Numbered from the stretch's first letter, positions 1 to 8,668 are shown. The stretch is DNA of 64,000 nucleotides from Rhizobium sp. BK251 (GCF_004345245.1 NZ_SLUQ01000005.1:186001-250000), one strand, 5' to 3'. Notes: generated by a model not told the origin, from the letters alone. Numbers and translations are program-made.

Positions 1-188
1 CGAACGCCGGTCAGCATGTAGGCCTGCGCGATGCGTCCGGTCTCGAAGGCGTTGGTGAGCGTGCGCACCATCGGCTCCTGGCCGACCATCAGATCCGTGA
101 AGTCCTTGGGGCGGTATTTGCGGGCCAGCACCCGGTAGCCGGTGCCTGTCGAGGCAGCATCTTGTGACTGTCGCTCGGTGTCGCTCAT
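1..188 (-). CDS. dnaX: DNA polymerase III subunit gamma/tau, N-terminal part (partial)
   Basis: The minus strand reads from an ATG at 188 to the window edge, giving about 62 residues. They contain YRVLARKYRPKDF and a following GQE...AFETGRIAQAYMLTGVR stretch, the hallmark start of DnaX clamp-loader proteins. DnaX forms the ATPase motor and scaffold of the replicative clamp loader. The protein continues beyond position 1, so the Walker A motif is not visible. The SRP RNA gene lies just upstream on the same strand, an arrangement often seen in alphaproteobacteria. The family call is firm even though only the N-terminus is present. Confidence 0.9.
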   Translation of the reverse strand, partial: MSDTERQSQDAASTGTGYRVLARKYRPKDFTDLMVGQEPMVRTLTNAFETGRIAQAYMLTGV

Positions 189-233
189 CGCCCTGCTTGT
201 CGCCCGGTTCACGAGCTTTTCGGAAGAGAAGGT

Positions 234-330
234 GGGAGGCTGGCACGATGACCCGTGCCGGGGCTCGTTAGGGCTGCTTCCTTCCGGACCTGACCCGGTT
301 GGCGAGTGGCTCGTCCACCACCAACCTCCC
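234..330 (-). ncRNA. ffs: Signal recognition particle RNA (4.5S, small bacterial type)
   Basis: On the minus strand the 97-nt segment contains the conserved SRP domain IV core GGTCAGGTCCGGAAGGAAGC followed by AGCC. The ends pair: GGGAGGTTGG at the 5' end with a 3' end closing in CCAGCCTCCC. This is the expected long hairpin of a small bacterial SRP RNA, which binds Ffh for co-translational targeting to the membrane. It lies 46 bp upstream of dnaX on the same strand. Boundaries are set from the terminal pairing and may be off by a few bases. Confidence 0.95.
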
Positions 331-420
331 GGATGCACATATCGGCAATATCGCCATCAAAAGCAAGCCAAGACCCGAAAAAACTGCTAAACGTTATGAA
401 AAGACTGGAGGATAGCACCT

Positions 421-831
421 TTGAGCGCATTCATGCTCGACAAGCGCCTGGCGGCCGATAGCGAGCCGGTGGCCGTAACCGGCCTTTGCGAATTGAGACT
501 GATGCGGGATAGTCGCTGGCCGTGGCTGCTGCTTGTTCCGCGACGGCCGGATATTGCCGAGCTCTTTGAGCTGACGCCGCTCGACCAGGTCATGCTGACC
601 TTCGAAACCAACATGGTTGCGAGCGCGCTGAAGCAAACCACCGGAGCGACAAAAATCAATGTCGGGGCTCTTGGCAATATGGTCCGGCAGCTTCATGTTC
701 ATGTCATTGCCCGGTTCGAGGGGGATGCGAATTGGCCCGGTCCCGTGTGGGGCCATGGCACGGCGCAGCCATATGAGCCTGGGGAAATGCGTAGATTCAT
801 AGAAAGTTTGCGGGAAGCCCTTTCGCCATGA
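421..831 (+). CDS. HIT family (histidine triad) protein
   Basis: A 136-residue protein with a QLHVHVIARFEGD segment around residue 90, the His-x-His-x motif of the HIT superfamily of nucleotide hydrolases and transferases. The third triad position is substituted (HVHVIAR), as in the short HIT-like subgroup. The TTG at 421 is chosen because GGAGG at 407-411 lies 9 nt upstream; an in-frame ATG at 433 is the alternative. The stop overlaps the nudC start by 4 bp (ATGA), so the two are probably translationally coupled. The substrate is not predictable. Confidence 0.85.
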   Translation: MSAFMLDKRLAADSEPVAVTGLCELRLMRDSRWPWLLLVPRRPDIAELFELTPLDQVMLTFETNMVASALKQTTGATKINVGALGNMVRQLHVHVIARFEGDANWPGPVWGHGTAQPYEPGEMRRFIESLREALSP

Positions 832-1790
832 GCCATTCGATCTTCAGTTCCGATGCGCCGCATCAGGAAGCGAGTAATCTCACTGCCTTTGCCGGCAACG
901 ATCTCGACCGGCAAGCGGAACACCGCGACGAACAGTCCGTGGAAAAGGCGCTGCAGAGGGACGGCACCCATATTCTCGCCTTCACCAAGGAAAAGCTGGT
1001 GCTGAAGCACGACGGGCAGGTGCTGGATCCGCTCTTTGCGCGCTACGAGCTGCAGGAGCTCGATCCCGATTGGGACGAGGCGATCCTGCTCGGCTACCGC
1101 AAGACCGGCGAGCCGCGGCTTGCGGTGCCGGTGCGCATCGACGCCGAGGAACTGGCCTGCCAGTACAAGCCCGCGGATGCCCGCTCGCTCTATCGCGACA
1201 TGCTGCTTGACGACATGCTTCTCGGCGAGGTGGCCCAGGGCGTGAGCCTCATCCGCTGGAACGGCGACAATCGCTTCTGCGGCCGGTGCGGTTCGCCGAT
1301 GGAGAGCCGCATCGGCGGCTACAAGCGTGTGTGCACCGCCTGCGAGCACATCATCTTCCCGCGCACCGATCCGGTCGTCATCATGCTGGCGATCGACGAG
1401 GAGCGCGATCGCTGTCTGCTTGGCCGCAGCCCGCACTTTCCGGAGGGCATGTATTCCTGCCTGGCCGGCTTCCTGGAGCCGGGCGAGACGATCGAGAATG
1501 CCGTGCGCCGCGAAACCCTGGAGGAATCCGGCATTCAGATCGGGCGCGTCCGCTACCATGCCTCGCAGCCCTGGCCCATGCCGCATTCGCTCATGATCGG
1601 CTGCTATGCCGAGGCCAAGACCGTCGATATCCTGCGGGACGAAGCGGAGCTCGAGGACTGCCGCTGGTTCAGCCGCGATGAGACGCTCGCCATGCTCGAA
1701 CGGGTCACCGCTCCGTCCGGGCACACATCACCGCCCAAGGGCGCGATCGCCCACCGCCTGATGCGCGACTGGGTGGAGTGGAATAGTTAG
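828..1790 (+). CDS. nudC: NAD(+) diphosphatase NudC (Nudix hydrolase)
   Basis: A 320-residue protein. A zinc ribbon FCGRCG...CTACEH (about residues 149-171) precedes a Nudix box with GFLEPGETIENAVRRETLEE near residue 214, followed by SG. A Ser-Gln-Pro-Trp-Pro motif follows the box and is the NudC-specific signature. The enzyme hydrolyses NAD(H) to NMN(H) and AMP and, in E. coli, removes NAD caps from RNA. The start overlaps the HIT gene by 4 bp. Length and domain order fit the family. Confidence 0.95.
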   Translation: MSHSIFSSDAPHQEASNLTAFAGNDLDRQAEHRDEQSVEKALQRDGTHILAFTKEKLVLKHDGQVLDPLFARYELQELDPDWDEAILLGYRKTGEPRLAVPVRIDAEELACQYKPADARSLYRDMLLDDMLLGEVAQGVSLIRWNGDNRFCGRCGSPMESRIGGYKRVCTACEHIIFPRTDPVVIMLAIDEERDRCLLGRSPHFPEGMYSCLAGFLEPGETIENAVRRETLEESGIQIGRVRYHASQPWPMPHSLMIGCYAEAKTVDILRDEAELEDCRWFSRDETLAMLERVTAPSGHTSPPKGAIAHRLMRDWVEWNS

Positions 1791-1798
1791 GACCGGCC

Positions 1799-2488
1799 AT
1801 GGCGCGCTCGGAACGCCTGTTGACGTTGCTCCAGACGCTGAGGCGCCACAGGCTGCCTGTCAGTGGGGCGGCGCTTGCGAGCGAGACGGGCGTCAGCCTG
1901 CGCACGCTCTACCGCGACATTGCCAGCCTGCAGGCGCAGGGGGCGATGATCGAGGGCGAAGCCGGCGTTGGCTACGTGCTGAAACCCGGCTTCATGCTGC
2001 CGCCGATGATGTTCTCCCAGGACGAGATCGAGGCGCTCGTGCTCGGTTCGCGCTGGGTCGCCAAGGCGGCTGACCCGCGGCTTGCCGTTGCCGGCTCGGA
2101 CGCGCTTGCCAAGATCGCCGCCGTGCTGCCGTCGGATCTTCGCGAGGAGATCGATACCTCCACCTCGATCGTGGTCAAGCAGCGCTATGCCGAGGACAGG
2201 GCGGATCTTGCGGCGATCCGCAAGGCGATCCGCATGGAGCGCGTGCTGGAGCTGACCTATAGCGATGAGGCCGGGGCCATCTCCGTGCGCCGCGTCTGGC
2301 CGTTTGCGCTCGGCTATTTCGAGCGCACGCGCCTATTGATGGCCTGGTGCGAATTGCGCCGGGATTTCCGACATTTCAGGACCGACCGGATTGCCGAAAT
2401 CGTGCCCCACGACACCCGCTATCCGCGCCGGCGCGCGGTGCTGCTGAAGGAGTGGCGGGAGCAACAGGAAATGGCCACGGACGTCTGA
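1799..2488 (+). CDS. HTH-WYL transcriptional regulator (YafY type)
   Basis: A 229-residue protein. An N-terminal HTH_11-type helix-turn-helix (residues about 5-60, with SLRTLYRDIASLQAQG) is followed by a WYL-type ligand-sensing domain. The RVWPFALGYFERTRLLMAWC stretch near residue 165 aligns with the usual WYL core. Such proteins often repress neighbouring genes in response to small ligands or nucleic acids. It starts 8 bp after nudC and may be its last operon member. The target is unknown. Confidence 0.85.
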   Translation: MARSERLLTLLQTLRRHRLPVSGAALASETGVSLRTLYRDIASLQAQGAMIEGEAGVGYVLKPGFMLPPMMFSQDEIEALVLGSRWVAKAADPRLAVAGSDALAKIAAVLPSDLREEIDTSTSIVVKQRYAEDRADLAAIRKAIRMERVLELTYSDEAGAISVRRVWPFALGYFERTRLLMAWCELRRDFRHFRTDRIAEIVPHDTRYPRRRAVLLKEWREQQEMATDV

Positions 2489-2552
2489 TCAATGCTGCCA
2501 GAATCTGTCAGCAGATGCAGCTATTATCGGTTCCATCAAAGGAGGATCGATC

Positions 2553-2789
2553 ATGGCAAGCAACGATCTCATCAGGCATAACGTTACCGAGCGTCCCTCT
2601 ACAGAAGCCTATATGCAGGAATGGCTTTCCCAGCAGGTCGGGCACCTGCGCCATGCCATTGGCGCTCTGCAACACATGGCAGGCCACTCTTCGCAACTCG
2701 ATCTCGATGCGATGCCGGACCGCGTGAAGCGCGATCTCGGTTTCATGGACGGGCGCGAGCCTCGTTACGAAGGCGTCCTGCCTCGCTGA
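2553..2789 (+). CDS. Small hypothetical protein (78 aa)
   Basis: The ATG at 2553 is preceded by AAAGGAGG with good spacing, and codon usage is like its neighbours, so this looks like a real small gene. The soluble protein ends with DAMPDRVKRDLGFMDGR. That resembles the C-terminal D-x-x-L-x-D-I/L-G element of DUF1127-like small proteins, but the rest lacks their arginine-rich pattern, so I do not assign it. It stands alone between the WYL regulator and the VOC protein. Confidence 0.7.
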   Translation: MASNDLIRHNVTERPSTEAYMQEWLSQQVGHLRHAIGALQHMAGHSSQLDLDAMPDRVKRDLGFMDGREPRYEGVLPR

Positions 2790-2910
2790 TAGCCCTTTCT
2801 GCCCGGCGCCGCGTGCAATCGTGTGAGCGGCCGGGCCCTCGTTCCGCCGCCTGCCTCCCAGGGCGGCGGACGTATTTTATCCTCTTTGCGAAACGCATCG
2901 GAGCACGCGC

Positions 2911-3279
2911 ATGATCAGCCCCAACCTCATCATTCTCTATGTGAAAGACCCCGCCGACAGCATTCCCTTCTACCAGGATCTGCTTGGTCGCCCGCCCTCG
3001 GTCGCGGCTCCCAATTTCGCGGCCTTTTCGGTCGATGGCGGCCTCACCCTGGGCCTCTGGCGGCGCAGTAGCGTCCAGCCCCAGCCCTCTGCCATCGGCA
3101 ATCGCGGCGAAGTGGCCTTCATGGTCGAAGGCGAGGGCGCAGTCGCGGCCCACTACAAGGACTGGCAGCGGCGTGGACTGCCTATCGCCCAGGAACTCAC
3201 GGAAATGGACTTCGGCCCGACCTTCGTCGTGCTCGATCCGGACGGTCATCGGCTACGGGTCTGCGAGCCGGACAAGTGA
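2911..3279 (+). CDS. VOC family (glyoxalase/bleomycin-resistance fold) protein
   Basis: A 122-residue protein with the paired beta-alpha-beta-beta-beta pattern of the vicinal oxygen chelate fold. The N-terminal half has LIILYVKDPADSIPFYQDLLG and the C-terminal half has TFVVLDPDGHRLRVCEPD. Single-domain members bind metals or small hydrophobic ligands, or act as dioxygenases or resistance proteins. The classical metal ligands are not all obvious, so the activity stays open. It converges on pheA. Confidence 0.85.
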   Translation: MISPNLIILYVKDPADSIPFYQDLLGRPPSVAAPNFAAFSVDGGLTLGLWRRSSVQPQPSAIGNRGEVAFMVEGEGAVAAHYKDWQRRGLPIAQELTEMDFGPTFVVLDPDGHRLRVCEPDK

Positions 3280-3312
3280 GCACCGTGCGGTGCATCCGGC
3301 TTTCGGATGCGC

Positions 3313-4167
3313 CTAGAGCTGTCCGCGCATCGGGTGGCCCTTGTAGACGCCGAGAAGGCGGACCTTCTCGGAGAAGAACCGAAGCTCCTCCAGCGCCCGG
3401 CGCACCGGCGCGTCGTTCGGATGGCCCTCGATATCGGCATAGAACTGGGTGGCGATGAACTTGCCGCCCAGCTGGTAGCTTTCGAGCTTCGTCATGTTGA
3501 TGCCGTTGGTGGCAAAGCCACCGAGCGCCTTGTAGAGCGCGGCCGGGATGTTCCTGACGTTGAAGACGAAGGTGGTGACGATCTTTTCGTCTTCGCTGGT
3601 CCGCTGCGCCCATTCCTCGTCCCGCGAGAGCACCACGAAGCGGGTCATGTTGCTTTCGATGTCTTCGACATTCTCGGCGACGATATCAAGGCCGTAGAGG
3701 TCGGCGGCCAGGCGCGGGGCGAGTGCCGCCATCGTGCGGTCGCCGGTTTCCTTCACGAGCTTTGCCGCCCCCGCCGTGTCGCCGGCGATCACCGGTTTCC
3801 AGCCATGGGCGCGCACGATATTGCGGCATTGGCCAAGCGCATGGATGTGGCTGTGGACGGTGCGGATCTCGTCCTTCGTGACGCCCGGCAGCACCATCAG
3901 CTGGAAGCGGATCGGCATGAAATACTCGCCGATGATGTGCAGGCGCGATTCCGGCAGCAAATGATGGATGTCGGCGACGCGCCCGGCAATCGTGTTCTCG
4001 ATCGGGATCATCGCGATGTCGGCCTCGCCGTTGTCGACGGCGATGAATGCATCCTCGAAGGTCTGGCAGGGTAGCGGTTCCATCGTCGGGAACATGTCGC
4101 GGCAGGCCATGTCTGAATTGGCGCCGAAATCCCCCTGGAAGGCAATCTTGTTGGTTCTGGCAATCAT
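3313..4167 (-). CDS. pheA: Prephenate dehydratase
   Basis: A 284-residue protein. The catalytic PDT domain (residues 1-185) begins IAFQGDFGANSDMACRDMFP and holds the TRF signature (SNMTRFVVLS). A C-terminal ACT domain starts around residue 200 and carries ALYKALGGFATNGINMTKLE, the phenylalanine-binding region. The enzyme converts prephenate to phenylpyruvate and is feedback-inhibited by phenylalanine. It is monofunctional, with no chorismate mutase domain, as usual in alphaproteobacteria. It lies 12 bp downstream of kdsB on the same strand, so the two are probably co-transcribed. Confidence 0.96.
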   Translation of the reverse strand: MIARTNKIAFQGDFGANSDMACRDMFPTMEPLPCQTFEDAFIAVDNGEADIAMIPIENTIAGRVADIHHLLPESRLHIIGEYFMPIRFQLMVLPGVTKDEIRTVHSHIHALGQCRNIVRAHGWKPVIAGDTAGAAKLVKETGDRTMAALAPRLAADLYGLDIVAENVEDIESNMTRFVVLSRDEEWAQRTSEDEKIVTTFVFNVRNIPAALYKALGGFATNGINMTKLESYQLGGKFIATQFYADIEGHPNDAPVRRALEELRFFSEKVRLLGVYKGHPMRGQL

Positions 4168-4179
4168 TGGAAACGTCCG

Positions 4180-4935
4180 TCAGAGAGTGCCGCCGGCAAG
4201 GATGCGGCGTGCCTTTTCGAGGTCGGCGGGAGTATCGACACCGAGTGGTACCGTGTCAACGATCTCGACATCGATGCGCATGCCTGCCTCGAGCGCCCTC
4301 AGTTGCTCAAGCGATTCGCGCCTCTCGAGCGGCGAAGGCGGCAGGCTCACGAAGCTCTCCAGCGCGGTCCGGCGGTAGGCATAGAGCCCGATATGGTGAT
4401 AGAGCGGGCCTTTGCCGTGCGGGGCGGTGGCGCGGGTGAAATAGAGCGCCCTTAGCCGGCTTTCGGAAAGGGGCGAGCCAACCACCTTGACGACGTTCGG
4501 ATTGGTCTTCTCCTCCTCGTCGGTGATCTCGACCGTCAGGGTTGCAATGTCGACGGCCGGGTTCTCCAGGGGCCGCAACGCGGCGCGAATCGTCTGCGGG
4601 TCGATCGTCGGCAGGTCGCCCTGGACGTTGACGATGATCTCAGCCTTGCCCTGGGGGTCGAGGAGCCGCAGCGCCTCGTGGATGCGATCCGAGCCGGACT
4701 GATGATCCTTGCTCGTCATGATCGCCTCGAAGCCGGCAGCCGTGACCGCGTCGAAAACCTGGGCGTCATCGACGGCGACGGCGATGCGTCCGATCGCGGC
4801 TTCCGCGGCACGCTTCGCAACCTGGACGATCATCGGAAGGCCGCAAATATCGGCGAGCGGCTTACCCGGCAGGCGGGTGGAGGCCATGCGTGCCGGAACG
4901 AGTACCAGCACCTGATCTGAGTTTGGATAAATCAT
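4180..4935 (-). CDS. kdsB: 3-deoxy-manno-octulosonate cytidylyltransferase (CMP-KDO synthetase)
   Basis: A 251-residue protein with the nucleotide-binding start [20 protein letters not shown], the downstream NVQGD core and a typical LY.FTRA segment. It activates KDO with CTP for lipopolysaccharide inner-core synthesis in the cytoplasm. The ATG at 4935 is chosen because it gives the usual family length; an upstream in-frame ATG at 4992 would add 19 residues without resemblance to the family. The gene is divergent from cycM and upstream of pheA. Confidence 0.95.
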   Translation of the reverse strand: MIYPNSDQVLVLVPARMASTRLPGKPLADICGLPMIVQVAKRAAEAAIGRIAVAVDDAQVFDAVTAAGFEAIMTSKDHQSGSDRIHEALRLLDPQGKAEIIVNVQGDLPTIDPQTIRAALRPLENPAVDIATLTVEITDEEEKTNPNVVKVVGSPLSESRLRALYFTRATAPHGKGPLYHHIGLYAYRRTALESFVSLPPSPLERRESLEQLRALEAGMRIDVEIVDTVPLGVDTPADLEKARRILAGGTL

Positions 4936-5088
4936 TGTTCGGTCTTCTGTCTCCGGCGGAAAAGTGTCAAAAAGTCTCATGCCTTGGAGCATTTAGACAG
5001 TTGCAACAAACAGCCAAAAGACATAGGTTCCGCGCGATTTCAAGATGGCCCGGTTTCAGATCTGCCGGCTGCAAGGGGAGCATTGCAG

Positions 5089-5661
5089 ATGAATTCATAC
5101 ATGAATATGGCGTTGGGGGCGCTGCTGGGCACTCTGTTTGTGCTCATGTCGGTTTCGATCGCGTCGGAAGGTATCTTTCATTCGGAGGCACCGGAGAAGG
5201 AAGGCTTCGCGATCGTCGCCGAGGAGGCCCCTGCCGGCGGTGGCGGCGGCGAGGCTGCACCAGCAGCGGTGCCGATTGCCAAGCTGCTTGCTTCTGCTGA
5301 CGCGAAGGCCGGTGAGACCGTATTCAAGAAGTGTCAGGCCTGTCATGACGGCACCAAGGGAGGTCCCAACAAGGTTGGTCCGAACCTCTTTGGTGTCGTA
5401 GATCGCCCGATCGCCTCGCATGAGGGCTTTGGCTATTCCTCCGCCATGAAGGACTTCTCCAAGGGTTCTTCCGAGAAGTGGACTTTCGAGAACCTCAACA
5501 AGTTCCTGCTGGCTCCGAAGAAGGACGTTCCGGGCACCGCGATGGGCTTTGCGGGCCTGCCGAAGGACGCCGATCGCGCCAACGTCATCCTCTACCTGCA
5601 CACCCTTGCCGATTCGCCGGTGCCGCTGCCGGATCCGAACGCGGCCACCGCCACCCAGTAA
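5089..5661 (+). CDS. cycM: Membrane-anchored cytochrome c (CycM/c552 type)
   Basis: A 190-residue protein. An N-terminal hydrophobic anchor (about residues 5-25) is followed by a Gly/Ala/Pro-rich linker and a class I cytochrome c domain. The haem site is CQACH in [13 protein letters not shown], and the axial Met is in [10 protein letters not shown]. CycM-type cytochromes shuttle electrons from the bc1 complex to terminal oxidases at the inner membrane. The ATG at 5089 is chosen for the AAGGGGAG eight bases upstream, and it puts the anchor at the N-terminus. Confidence 0.92.
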   Translation: MNSYMNMALGALLGTLFVLMSVSIASEGIFHSEAPEKEGFAIVAEEAPAGGGGGEAAPAAVPIAKLLASADAKAGETVFKKCQACHDGTKGGPNKVGPNLFGVVDRPIASHEGFGYSSAMKDFSKGSSEKWTFENLNKFLLAPKKDVPGTAMGFAGLPKDADRANVILYLHTLADSPVPLPDPNAATATQ

Positions 5662-5697
5662 GGGCTGCCAGAAGCACGGCAAGAGGCACGATTTCGG

Positions 5698-5718
5698 AAG
5701 CCCGGTTTCAGCCGGGCT
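5698..5718 (+). terminator. Hairpin after cycM (first copy, no U-tract)
   Basis: AGCCCGG and CCGGGCT pair around a TTTCAG loop, 36 bp after the cycM stop. No T-run follows. The same CCCGG-TTTCAG-CCGGG hairpin recurs at about 5942-5957 on the far side of the repeat element, where it does have a T-run. Confidence 0.5.
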
Positions 5719-5774
5719 CAGACTGCCGACAAAGCCCTCAACTCGATTGATGGCTTAGAGATCACCCAAATACC

Positions 5775-5933
5775 CACCACCGTCATACCGGCCTTGAGTC
5801 GGTATCCAGCGCGATCAAATCCTTGATCGCGAAAGACTCTTTCGCCGCGCCGACGCGCGGCTGGCTGGCTTCCGGCTGAAGGCCGGAATGACGGAAAATC
5901 AAGGTGTGTCGAACCACAAGAGGTTTGTCAGCA
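5775..5933 (+). repeat. RIME-like palindromic intergenic repeat, copy 1
   Basis: About 159 bp that match, in reverse orientation, the segment at 27216-27372; by eye roughly nine of ten positions agree. The element begins CCACCGTCATACCGGCCT and its first part ends GGCCGGAATGACGG, so its edges form an inverted repeat. A conserved tail GAACCACAAGAGGTTTGTCA follows. Rhizobial intergenic mosaic elements (RIME) have this kind of size and structure; assignment to a named class is my inference. No coding function is seen. Confidence 0.75.
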
Positions 5934-5938
5934 GGCTG

Positions 5939-5963
5939 AACCCGGTTTCAGCCGGGCTTTTTC
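5939..5963 (+). terminator. Rho-independent terminator, probably for cycM
   Basis: CCCGG and CCGGG arms with a TTTCAG loop are followed by CTTTTTC on the plus strand, directly after the RIME-like repeat. It is the likely functional end of the cycM transcript. Confidence 0.65.
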
Positions 5964-5996
5964 TTTGCCGCCATCTCTGTTCCGTGATGCAGGCCG

Positions 5997-7160
5997 TCAT
6001 TCGGCCGCGATCTTGCTCCCGGTCATGCAGCGGTCCATGTCGTAGACTGCAAGCCCTTCCTGGATCGTCGGAGGTACCCGCCAGTCCTCGGCGCTGACCG
6101 ACTGGCGCGCGTCGCGAAGCCCGGCGTTCCAGTGCTCGTGCATGGAAAGAGCGGAGAATTCATAATCCTTGGAATGGGCCTGGAACTGCTTGCTGCGGTA
6201 GATCAGGTGGATGATCGTGACGCCGTAGTCGGAGCAGTTTCGCTTCATCCTGCGGATCGCCGGATCCTTCAGCGCTTCCGGCGGCAGCCGGGCATAGAGA
6301 TCCGCGATAGTGCGGCGCAGCTTGTGACGTTCCAGGAAGATGTCGGTGTTGAGCCGGGTGCGGCTGGAATAGGTGATGTCCTTGCGCCGCTCCTCCACCT
6401 CCTCGATATCTTCAGGCATGGACCCGGTGGAGCTGAAGAGGTCGACCTGGAAGACGACGGTGTTCACCTCGGAACCCTTGGCAAGCACGTAGCTGAGCGG
6501 CGTATTGGAGACGAGGCCTCCATCCCAGTAGTGCTGGCCGTCGATCTCGACCGCCGGAAACCCGGGCGGCAGCGCGCCGCTCGCCATGACGTGCTCGGGC
6601 GTGATTTTCGTATCGCGGTTGTCGAAGAAGGCGAAGTTTCCGGTGCGCACATTGACTGCACCGAGGCTGAGGCGGACCGCCCTGCTGTTGATGAGGTCGA
6701 AGTCGATATGCTCGAGCAGCGTTTCCCGCAGCGGCATGGTGTCGTAGAGGCTTGTCGCGCCGGCCGAGCCGCGTCTCTGAAACCAGGGCAGGGCTTGGCG
6801 GGGAGTGAAGAAGCCGGGAACGCCGAGGAGCGCGGCCCACCAGGAGCTGACGGCGCGGTAGTGCCGGCTGGGTTCGGCGTCGCGGCGCATCAGCCAGTCC
6901 ACCGGGAATTCGACGCTCACGCGGTTCCAGAAGGATTTGAGCTTCTCCACCCGATGGCCGGGCGGGTTGCCCGCCATGATGGCGGCATTGATCGCGCCGA
7001 TGGAAATCCCGGCGATCCAGTCGGGCTCTATGCCGCTTTCCGTGAGCGCCTCGAAGGCGCCTGCCTGATAGGAACCGAGGGCGCCGCCGCCCTGGAGCAC
7101 GAATACCTTCTGCGCATAGGCGGAAGCCGGATTTTCGGGAAAGGACGCTGCGATGTTCAT
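5997..7160 (-). CDS. Patatin-like phospholipase family protein
   Basis: A 387-residue protein. The oxyanion loop GGGALGSYQAG (about residues 24-34), the nucleophile elbow GISIGA (Ser near residue 54) and the DGGLVSN motif with the catalytic Asp complete a Ser-Asp dyad. The long C-terminal part resembles the DUF3734 extension of bacterial patatins. Expected activity is lipid acyl hydrolysis; substrate and location are unknown. No signal peptide is seen. It is a single gene between the CycM terminator and an AEC permease read in the same direction. Confidence 0.9.
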   Translation of the reverse strand: MNIAASFPENPASAYAQKVFVLQGGGALGSYQAGAFEALTESGIEPDWIAGISIGAINAAIMAGNPPGHRVEKLKSFWNRVSVEFPVDWLMRRDAEPSRHYRAVSSWWAALLGVPGFFTPRQALPWFQRRGSAGATSLYDTMPLRETLLEHIDFDLINSRAVRLSLGAVNVRTGNFAFFDNRDTKITPEHVMASGALPPGFPAVEIDGQHYWDGGLVSNTPLSYVLAKGSEVNTVVFQVDLFSSTGSMPEDIEEVEERRKDITYSSRTRLNTDIFLERHKLRRTIADLYARLPPEALKDPAIRRMKRNCSDYGVTIIHLIYRSKQFQAHSKDYEFSALSMHEHWNAGLRDARQSVSAEDWRVPPTIQEGLAVYDMDRCMTGSKIAAE

Positions 7161-7302
7161 TGGGCCATCCTGTGTTGCGCCGCTTCAGGAAGGCGGCGAA
7201 GCCAACAGACAAACTATCTCCCGCCCGGAACATAGCCGCGCTGTCCGGGCGCGCATAGACTATTTGCGCCACAGCCGCCCGGCAATCCCGCGCAGGCGCT
7301 AT

Positions 7303-8247
7303 CTATCCGAGGAAATAAGCCCAGAGCGAGACGGAGATGGCGCCGAGAGCGGTCGTGATGGTGATCGTCGATGCCGCAAGGCCATGGCCGACGCCGAAGC
7401 GGTTGGCAATCAGCCAGGCGTTGACGCCCGTCGGGACAGATGAGGTCAGGACCAGCGCCGCCGTCCATTCGTCGCTGAGATCGAGGAGGTGGCTGGCCGT
7501 CCACACGCTGGCTGGCAGCAAAAGCAGCTTCAGGACGGACGTCATGCTCGCAATGCCGACATTGCCGGAGATGCCGTATTTCCGCAGCGCCATTCCGAGA
7601 GAAATGAGAGCCGCCGGACCTGCGATGTCTGCGATCTGCTCGACGACGTTGTCGATCGGCAGCGGCATCTTCAGGCCCGTCAGATGCAAGGCCATTCCGG
7701 CGGCAAGTCCGAGCACCAGGGGATTGCGCACGAGATTGGAGCCGACCTGCTTCAGTACCAGGCCGATGCCGCGCTGGTGCTCGCCCGCCCGCTTGCGTTC
7801 GGCGTGCTCCATCAGCACCGTGCCCGCCACCATCATGACCGGCAGATGCACGGCAAGAAGAATTGAGAGCGCCACCATGCCGTCGCCGCCGACAGTGCGC
7901 CCCACGAGCGGAAGGCCGATGAAGACGTTGTTGGCAAAGGCCGAGGAAACGCCTGCGAGGACGCCGATCCGCTCCTCGCGGCCGAAAAGCCGCGTCGCGG
8001 CGAGATGGCCGGCCGTCCAGGTGATCGCAACGCCCGAGAAATAGGCGATCCATAGTCGAAACGGCGATGCTCCCTGAAAATCGGCCTCGGCGATGGTGCG
8101 GAACAGGAGCAGCGGCACGGCGATCTTGAAGACGAATTCGCTGAGGGCGTCTCCAACAGGGGCGGCGAGAATGCCGACGCGCACGATCAGCCACCCGATC
8201 AGGATCAGGATGAATACCGGCAGGACGTCGAACAGGATTTCGGACAT
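7303..8247 (-). CDS. AEC family permease (auxin efflux carrier fold)
   Basis: A 314-residue, strongly hydrophobic protein with about ten predicted membrane helices in two halves. It has the AEC-type FANNVFIGLPL segment (about residue 103) and a C-terminal SSVPTGVNAWLIANRFG segment. AEC members export or take up organic anions such as malate. The ATG at 8247 is chosen because translation upstream of it is not hydrophobic and lacks similarity. The gene is preceded by a 421-bp gap with a minus-strand terminator hairpin 99 bp before the start. Confidence 0.88.
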   Translation of the reverse strand: MSEILFDVLPVFILILIGWLIVRVGILAAPVGDALSEFVFKIAVPLLLFRTIAEADFQGASPFRLWIAYFSGVAITWTAGHLAATRLFGREERIGVLAGVSSAFANNVFIGLPLVGRTVGGDGMVALSILLAVHLPVMMVAGTVLMEHAERKRAGEHQRGIGLVLKQVGSNLVRNPLVLGLAAGMALHLTGLKMPLPIDNVVEQIADIAGPAALISLGMALRKYGISGNVGIASMTSVLKLLLLPASVWTASHLLDLSDEWTAALVLTSSVPTGVNAWLIANRFGVGHGLAASTITITTALGAISVSLWAYFLG

Positions 8248-8668
8248 GCAGGGAGGGCGCGCTTTTGCGGGGAATTGGCCGGAAACCCGACCGGCGGGAA
8301 AATAGCTTGCCCCAAGGCATGCGACACACTGGCACGGCTTGCAACAAAAAAAGCGGGCAACGCCCGCTTTTCCGCATCCGGCCGCGCCGGATATGTCCAG
8401 ATTGCAACGCCGCCAGTTCATCCGTGGTCGGCGTCGCATCCGAATGAGGTGAAGGGTATCATACCCACCCGACCGGCGGCGGGACTTTCCCCCGCTCCTC
8501 ATGCCGGTTGCATGGTAAAGAAATACAGAAGGAAAGTAACAGCCAAATGACGTAGCCACGCCGCTCCTGGCTTCATGCTTTTTGCGCCTGGCTCGGTTTT
8601 CCCTTCCAAAGCGCGCAAAAACCGCTAATACCAATCACCGGCTATCACAAAACCGGGGCTTCCTTTTT
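8248..8668. other. Divergent intergenic region with structured minus-strand RNA candidate
   Basis: No convincing gene. The minus strand carries two hairpins in a row, ATCCGG/CCGGAT at 8376-8392 and AAAAGCGGGC/GCCCGCTTTT at 8349-8371, the second followed by a T-run. Upstream (8400-8520) are further GC-rich complementary segments. This may be a small RNA or an attenuated leader of the AEC permease gene. Confidence 0.4.
8346..8371 (-). terminator. Strong Rho-independent terminator inside a divergent gap
   Basis: On the minus strand AAAAGCGGGC-GTT-GCCCGCTTTTTTT, a ten-base-pair stem with a three-base loop ending in seven T. On the plus strand only four T follow, so the minus strand is the likely direction. 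No annotated minus-strand gene lies upstream, which makes an sRNA or an attenuator likely. Confidence 0.75.

Noticed and set aside
699..1724. Long minus-strand open frame of 341 codons opposite the HIT and nudC genes
   Set aside because: It is antisense to nudC, whose domains and motifs are clear; the translation is rich in Arg/Ala/Asp without family resemblance, typical of GC-rich shadow frames.
7214..8634. N-terminal extension of the AEC permease to 8634
   Set aside because: The added residues are not hydrophobic, cross the terminator hairpin at 8346-8371 and lack family resemblance; the start at 8247 fits the family.
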